DNA of 64,000 bases from Metallibacterium scheffleri (GTDB lineage: Bacteria > Pseudomonadota > Gammaproteobacteria > Xanthomonadales > Rhodanobacteraceae), in NCBI RefSeq assembly GCF_002077135.1, contig NZ_LDOS01000001.1:198219-262218 (forward strand), given 5' to 3'. The notes under the pieces were generated by a model. The model saw nothing but the letters and a program-made list of their open reading frames with translations, had not been told where the DNA came from and made no database searches. Position 1 is the stretch's first letter, and every line of letters starts with the position of its first letter. Positions 60,307 to 64,000 of this stretch are shown here, one piece after another. Position numbers and translations under genes: made by a program.

Positions 60307-61683
60307 ATGAACAGCATGCAGCCCCTGTACGTGATCGTGCTGGCCGCCGGCGCGGGCAAGCGCATGCGCTCGCAGCAACCCAAGGTTTTGCTGCCGCTGG
60401 CCGGGCGGCCATTGCTGGCGCATGTGCTGGAAACCGCGCGCGCGCTCGATCCGATGCGCATCGTGGTCGTTTACGGTCATCGCGGTGAACAACTCCGCGC
60501 GGCGCTGGCCGATCGCCCGGACCTGCAGTGGGTGCAGCAGGTCGAACAGCGCGGCACCGGCCATGCCGTGCGCCTGGCGCTGGAGCAGGTGCCCGAGCAC
60601 GCGCGCGTGCTGGTGCTGTACGGCGACGTGCCGCTGCTGCGCGCGGAGACGCTGCGCCCGCTGGTCGAGGCGCACGTGGCGCTGGCGGTGCTGGCCGCCG
60701 AGGTGCTGGATCCGCGTGGCTATGGTCGCGTGGTGCGCGATGGACTGGGCCAGGTGCGCGCCATCGTCGAGGAACACGATGCCGACCCGGAACAGCGCCA
60801 ATTGCGCGTGATCAACACCGGCATCCTCGCTGCCGATGCGCGGCGCCTGCGCGTGTGGGTGGCCAACCTCGATTGCAGCAACGCGCAGGGTGAGTATTAC
60901 CTGACCGATGTATTCGCGCAGGCCGCCGAGGAAGGCATGCCGGCGTTGTGCCTGCTGACACCCGATGCCGCCGAGGCCGAAGGCGCCAACGATGCGCGCC
61001 AGCTGGCCATGCTGGAACAACGCCTGCGCGCACGCGAAGCCGCGCGCCTGCTCGATGCCGGCGTGCGCCTGCTTGATCCGGCGCGCATCGACGTGCGCGG
61101 CAGCGTCGATTGCGGCGTCGACGTCGAGATCGACATCGACGTGATCCTCGAAGGTCGCGTGGTGTTGGGCGACGGCGTGCGCATCGGGCCGTTCTGCCGG
61201 CTGCGCAATGTCGAGCTGGCCGCCGGCAGCGAGGTGCATGCGCATTGCGACCTGGATGGCGTGGTCGCCACCGGCGCGTGCAGCATCGGGCCCTTCGCGC
61301 GCCTGCGCCCGGGCAGCGTGCTGGCCGAGGGCGCAGCCATCGGCAACTTCGTCGAGACCAAGAACGCGCGCCTTGCCGCGCACGCCAAGGCCGGACATCT
61401 CAGCTATCTGGGCGATGCCGAGATCGGTGCCGGCGCCAACATCGGCGCCGGCACCATCACCTGCAACTTCGATGGCCTCGACAAGCACCGCACGGTGGTC
61501 GGCGCCGATGCGTTCATCGGCTCCAACAGCGCGCTGGTGGCACCGGTGGAAATCGGTGCTGGCGCCACCATCGGCGCCGGCTCGGTGATCACCCATGACG
61601 CCGCGGCGCATGCGCTGAGTGTGGCGCGCGCGCGCCAGGTCACGCTGCCGGATTGGAAGCGCCCGCATAAGCCGCGGCGCTGA
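60307..61683 (+). CDS. glmU: Bifunctional UDP-GlcNAc pyrophosphorylase / GlcN-1-P acetyltransferase
   Basis: 458 residues from the ATG at 60307 (E. coli 456). No clear ribosome site is seen, and an ATG three codons later is an alternative. The uridyltransferase domain starts '[25 protein letters not shown]'. The left-handed beta-helix acetyltransferase domain (about 250 onward) has hexapeptide repeats and '[30 protein letters not shown]'. It makes UDP-GlcNAc for peptidoglycan and lipid A. Confidence 0.95.
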   Translation: MNSMQPLYVIVLAAGAGKRMRSQQPKVLLPLAGRPLLAHVLETARALDPMRIVVVYGHRGEQLRAALADRPDLQWVQQVEQRGTGHAVRLALEQVPEHARVLVLYGDVPLLRAETLRPLVEAHVALAVLAAEVLDPRGYGRVVRDGLGQVRAIVEEHDADPEQRQLRVINTGILAADARRLRVWVANLDCSNAQGEYYLTDVFAQAAEEGMPALCLLTPDAAEAEGANDARQLAMLEQRLRAREAARLLDAGVRLLDPARIDVRGSVDCGVDVEIDIDVILEGRVVLGDGVRIGPFCRLRNVELAAGSEVHAHCDLDGVVATGACSIGPFARLRPGSVLAEGAAIGNFVETKNARLAAHAKAGHLSYLGDAEIGAGANIGAGTITCNFDGLDKHRTVVGADAFIGSNSALVAPVEIGAGATIGAGSVITHDAAAHALSVARARQVTLPDWKRPHKPRR

Positions 61684-61708
61684 GGGCGGGTCGCAACGTA
61701 GCCGCGCA

Positions 61709-64000
61709 TCACGTACCGCGCGGTTTGGCGCGATGCGTGGGCGCGGCGCGCCACGGGTCATCCGGCCACGGATGCCTGGGGTAGCGGCCCTTGAGTTCCT
61801 TTTTCACCTCGCTGTAGGTGCGATCCCAGAATCCGCGCAGATCACGCGTGACCTGGATGGGCCGCCCACCCGGCGAGAGCAGGTGCAGCATCACCGGCAC
61901 CGTGCCACGCGCCACGCGGGGCGTCTCCGCCAGACCGAACAACTCTTGCAGCTTCACCGCCAGCACCGGCGCGGCGGGATCGGAATAATCCAGCGCCAGC
62001 TCGCGTCCACTGGGCACGCGCAGGTGCATCGGCGCCTCGCGCTGCAGCGCCTGCCACTGCGCGTGATCGAACCGCGCGCGCAGCGCCGCGTGCAGGCGTT
62101 CGCCATCCAGTTGCGTCAGGCTGCGCACGCCCTCGAGAACAGGCAGCAACCAGTGTTCAAGATCAACCAGCAATGCGCTATCTCCGAGATCCGGCAGGGC
62201 CAGCTCGGGCAGCCAGCTGCGCAATGCCCGGACACGCTGGCACAGGCCGCGCGTGGCTTCGCTCCACGGCAGCGCGGCCAGTCCCTGCGCGCGCACGCCG
62301 GCGAGCAGCGCGGCGGCGGCCTCGGCGGGCGCGAGCGGCACGTGTCGCTGCGCCAGCAGCAGCGCATCGAAGCGCTCCACGACAAAGGCTTCGCCGGCAC
62401 CACGCTGTGCGTTCCAGCGCAACTCGCGCGTGCTGGAGAAGCGCTGCGGGTATTCGCTGAGCAAGCGCGCCGCGTCGAACGGCGCGGCCTGCAGGATCAG
62501 TGCATCGCCGTGCGCGGTGCGCAGCTCGGTCACCAACAGCCAGGGTTCGCCGCGCAGCGCGCTGGCCTCGTGCAGGCGCGCGCCACGGCCGTTGCTGAGC
62601 TGGTAGCGCAGCAGCTCATCGCCGCTCTGGTGCGCGATGCGATCGGGGAACGCGGGTAGCAGCAGGTCGCCGACGCTGTGCGCGGCGGGCACACCGCTGG
62701 CGGCGCCGCGCACGCCCAGACGCTGGCGCCAGCCGCGGCTGGATTGCTCGATGGCGGCCAGCGCACCGGCCTCGGCGCCATGCGCCTGCGCCGCGCGCGC
62801 GCCGCCGTCGCGCCATGCATGCAGCGCGGCCAGCGCCACGCGCAAATCGTCGCTGCGTGCGGCCGCGCCACGCAATGGCGAGCGCGCCTCGATCAGCGCC
62901 AGCAGATCGGCCATCAGTGCCTGCAGGGTCACCGGCGCGCGCAGCGCGGCCGCGGCGAGACGTGGCGTGGCGCCCAGCGCGCGCAGCCTGCGCCCGCTGG
63001 CCGTGATGTGATTTTCGCCATCCAGCGCGCCCAGCGCGCGCAACAGGTCCTGCGCCTGCGCCAGCGCGCCGGCGGGCGGTGCGTCCAGCCACGGCAATTG
63101 CGTGCTGCCCCAGGCGGCCAGCCCCAGCGCCACGCCGGACAATTCGGCCTGCATGATTTCCGGCGTGCGCGCGGGTTCCAGGCGCTGGCTTTGCGGCCAC
63201 AGGCGCAGCGCCAGCCCCGGCGCCACGCGACCGGCGCGGCCGGCACGCTGTGCGGCGGAATCCTGGGCGATGCGCACCGTCTCCAGGCGCGTGAAACCGC
63301 TGTTGGGATCGAAGCGCGGTTCGCGCGCGAGGCCGCTGTCGACCACCGCGCGGATACCCGGCAGGGTGACGCTGGACTCGGCCAGGTTGGTCGCCAGGAC
63401 CACGCGCCGCGCGCCGTCCGCGCCTGGCGCCAATGCGGCGTGCTGCTCGGCCAGGCTCAGCTCGCCATGCAGCGGCAAGATTTCCGGCGCGGCCTGCGCG
63501 CCCTCGCCGCGCACATCCTGGCCCCACGCCTGCAGCAGCAGCGCGTGCATCTGCGCGATCTCGCGCCGGCCGGGCAGGAACACCAGCACGTCGCCATCGG
63601 TTTCCTGCAAGGCCTGCTGCACGGCACGGCGCAATTGCGCCTGCGGCGGCATGTGCGGGGCATGCGCAGGATGTACCACGCGCACCGGAAACGCGCGCCC
63701 GGTGCAGCTCAGACGCGGCGCATCCAGCCACGCTGCCAGGCGCGCGCCATCCAGCGTGGCCGACATCAGCAGCAGGCGCAGTTCGGGGCGCAACTGGCGA
63801 TGCACCTCCAGCGCCAGCGCAGCGCCCAGATCACCATGCAGATGGCGCTCGTGAAATTCGTCGAACAGGATCGCGCCGACGCCGGCCAGCTCCGGATCAT
63901 CGACCAGCATGTTCGTGAGAATGCCCTCGGTCAGCACCTCGATGCGCGTGGCCGCGCTGATGCGCTGCTCGAAGCGGATGCGGTAGCCCACGGTCTGCCC
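61709..64000 (-). CDS. hrpB: ATP-dependent RNA helicase HrpB (5' end outside window)
   Basis: About 763 residues visible. The frame stays open to the window edge ('GQTVGYRIRFE'), so the Walker A region is beyond it. Motif II is 'LFDEFHERHLHGD' (DEFH box), motif III 'LLMSATLDG', motif VI 'AQRAGRAGRVAPG'. The HrpB C-terminal domain is complete: 'LQELFGLAETPRVARG' to 'HLLSPGGRPIQVTRDLRGFWDRTYSEVKKEL' and 'YPRHPWPDDP'. Full HrpB is about 810-840 residues. A DEAH/RHA helicase that in xanthomonads affects mRNA processing and surface adhesion. Confidence 0.93.
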   Translation of the reverse strand, partial: GQTVGYRIRFEQRISAATRIEVLTEGILTNMLVDDPELAGVGAILFDEFHERHLHGDLGAALALEVHRQLRPELRLLLMSATLDGARLAAWLDAPRLSCTGRAFPVRVVHPAHAPHMPPQAQLRRAVQQALQETDGDVLVFLPGRREIAQMHALLLQAWGQDVRGEGAQAAPEILPLHGELSLAEQHAALAPGADGARRVVLATNLAESSVTLPGIRAVVDSGLAREPRFDPNSGFTRLETVRIAQDSAAQRAGRAGRVAPGLALRLWPQSQRLEPARTPEIMQAELSGVALGLAAWGSTQLPWLDAPPAGALAQAQDLLRALGALDGENHITASGRRLRALGATPRLAAAALRAPVTLQALMADLLALIEARSPLRGAAARSDDLRVALAALHAWRDGGARAAQAHGAEAGALAAIEQSSRGWRQRLGVRGAASGVPAAHSVGDLLLPAFPDRIAHQSGDELLRYQLSNGRGARLHEASALRGEPWLLVTELRTAHGDALILQAAPFDAARLLSEYPQRFSSTRELRWNAQRGAGEAFVVERFDALLLAQRHVPLAPAEAAAALLAGVRAQGLAALPWSEATRGLCQRVRALRSWLPELALPDLGDSALLVDLEHWLLPVLEGVRSLTQLDGERLHAALRARFDHAQWQALQREAPMHLRVPSGRELALDYSDPAAPVLAVKLQELFGLAETPRVARGTVPVMLHLLSPGGRPIQVTRDLRGFWDRTYSEVKKELKGRYPRHPWPDDPWRAAPTHRAKPRGT

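Overview
The window is GC-rich (about two thirds G+C by eye), densely packed bacterial chromosome. It suggests a gammaproteobacterium of the Xanthomonadales/Lysobacterales, probably near the Rhodanobacteraceae. The reasons are the block lptM-dapF-DUF484-xerC-amn-hslV-hslU, an ATP synthase operon with an Asp-type c subunit, a PagL-like lipid A deacylase, a ketosynthase/chain-length-factor pair of the aryl-polyene (xanthomonadin) type, and coding style. Family placement is inference; no rRNA is present.

Layout. 1-7.3 kb: end of a sortilin-type beta-propeller protein, a DUF3857/transglutaminase protein, then a TonB-dependent siderophore receptor with a Fur-box-like palindrome on its promoter, followed by a PiuC-type dioxygenase. 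7.3-14.6 kb (minus strand): the full F1Fo ATP synthase operon atpIBEFHAGDC. 14.9-18 kb: phasin, QueD-like enzyme, class III aminotransferase and HAD phosphatase. 18-22.3 kb: a four-gene, fully overlapping DevBCA/TolC-like ABC efflux operon. 22.4-26.4 kb: hemF and a ketosynthase, chain-length factor and glycosyltransferase operon. 26.4-31.8 kb: pagL-like gene divergent from a marR-OMF-emrA-emrB drug-efflux operon. 31.8-38.4 kb: SIMPL protein, asnB, and a hybrid histidine kinase coupled to a REC-EAL phosphodiesterase.

38.5-46 kb (minus strand) is a type I restriction-modification operon ordered hsdR-hsdS-hipA-like kinase-DUF3037-hsdM, so a two-gene HipA/DUF3037 cassette sits between specificity and methylase genes. 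Its upstream end lies about 130 bp from a tRNA-Ile2(CAU) gene.

The most unusual feature is at 46.1-48.3 kb. Upstream of the intact tRNA-Ile2 lie 15 apparently identical tandem units of exactly 144 bp. Each carries the first 30 nt of the tRNA, a roughly 90-nt non-tRNA segment rich in inverted repeats and ending in a T-run (transcribed sense), and the tRNA's own 5' leader. Each unit therefore resembles a small chimeric RNA gene headed by a tRNA 5' half. The array ends beside the rpoD terminator.

48.4-64 kb is housekeeping: rpoD, dtd, an LpxL-type acyltransferase, a DUF971 pair, hslVU with a sigma-32-like promoter, a CGFS glutaredoxin fused to a cysteine-less A-type-like domain, AMP nucleosidase, xerC, DUF484, dapF, lptM, a Sel1-repeat protein, glmU, and the hrpB helicase running off the window end.
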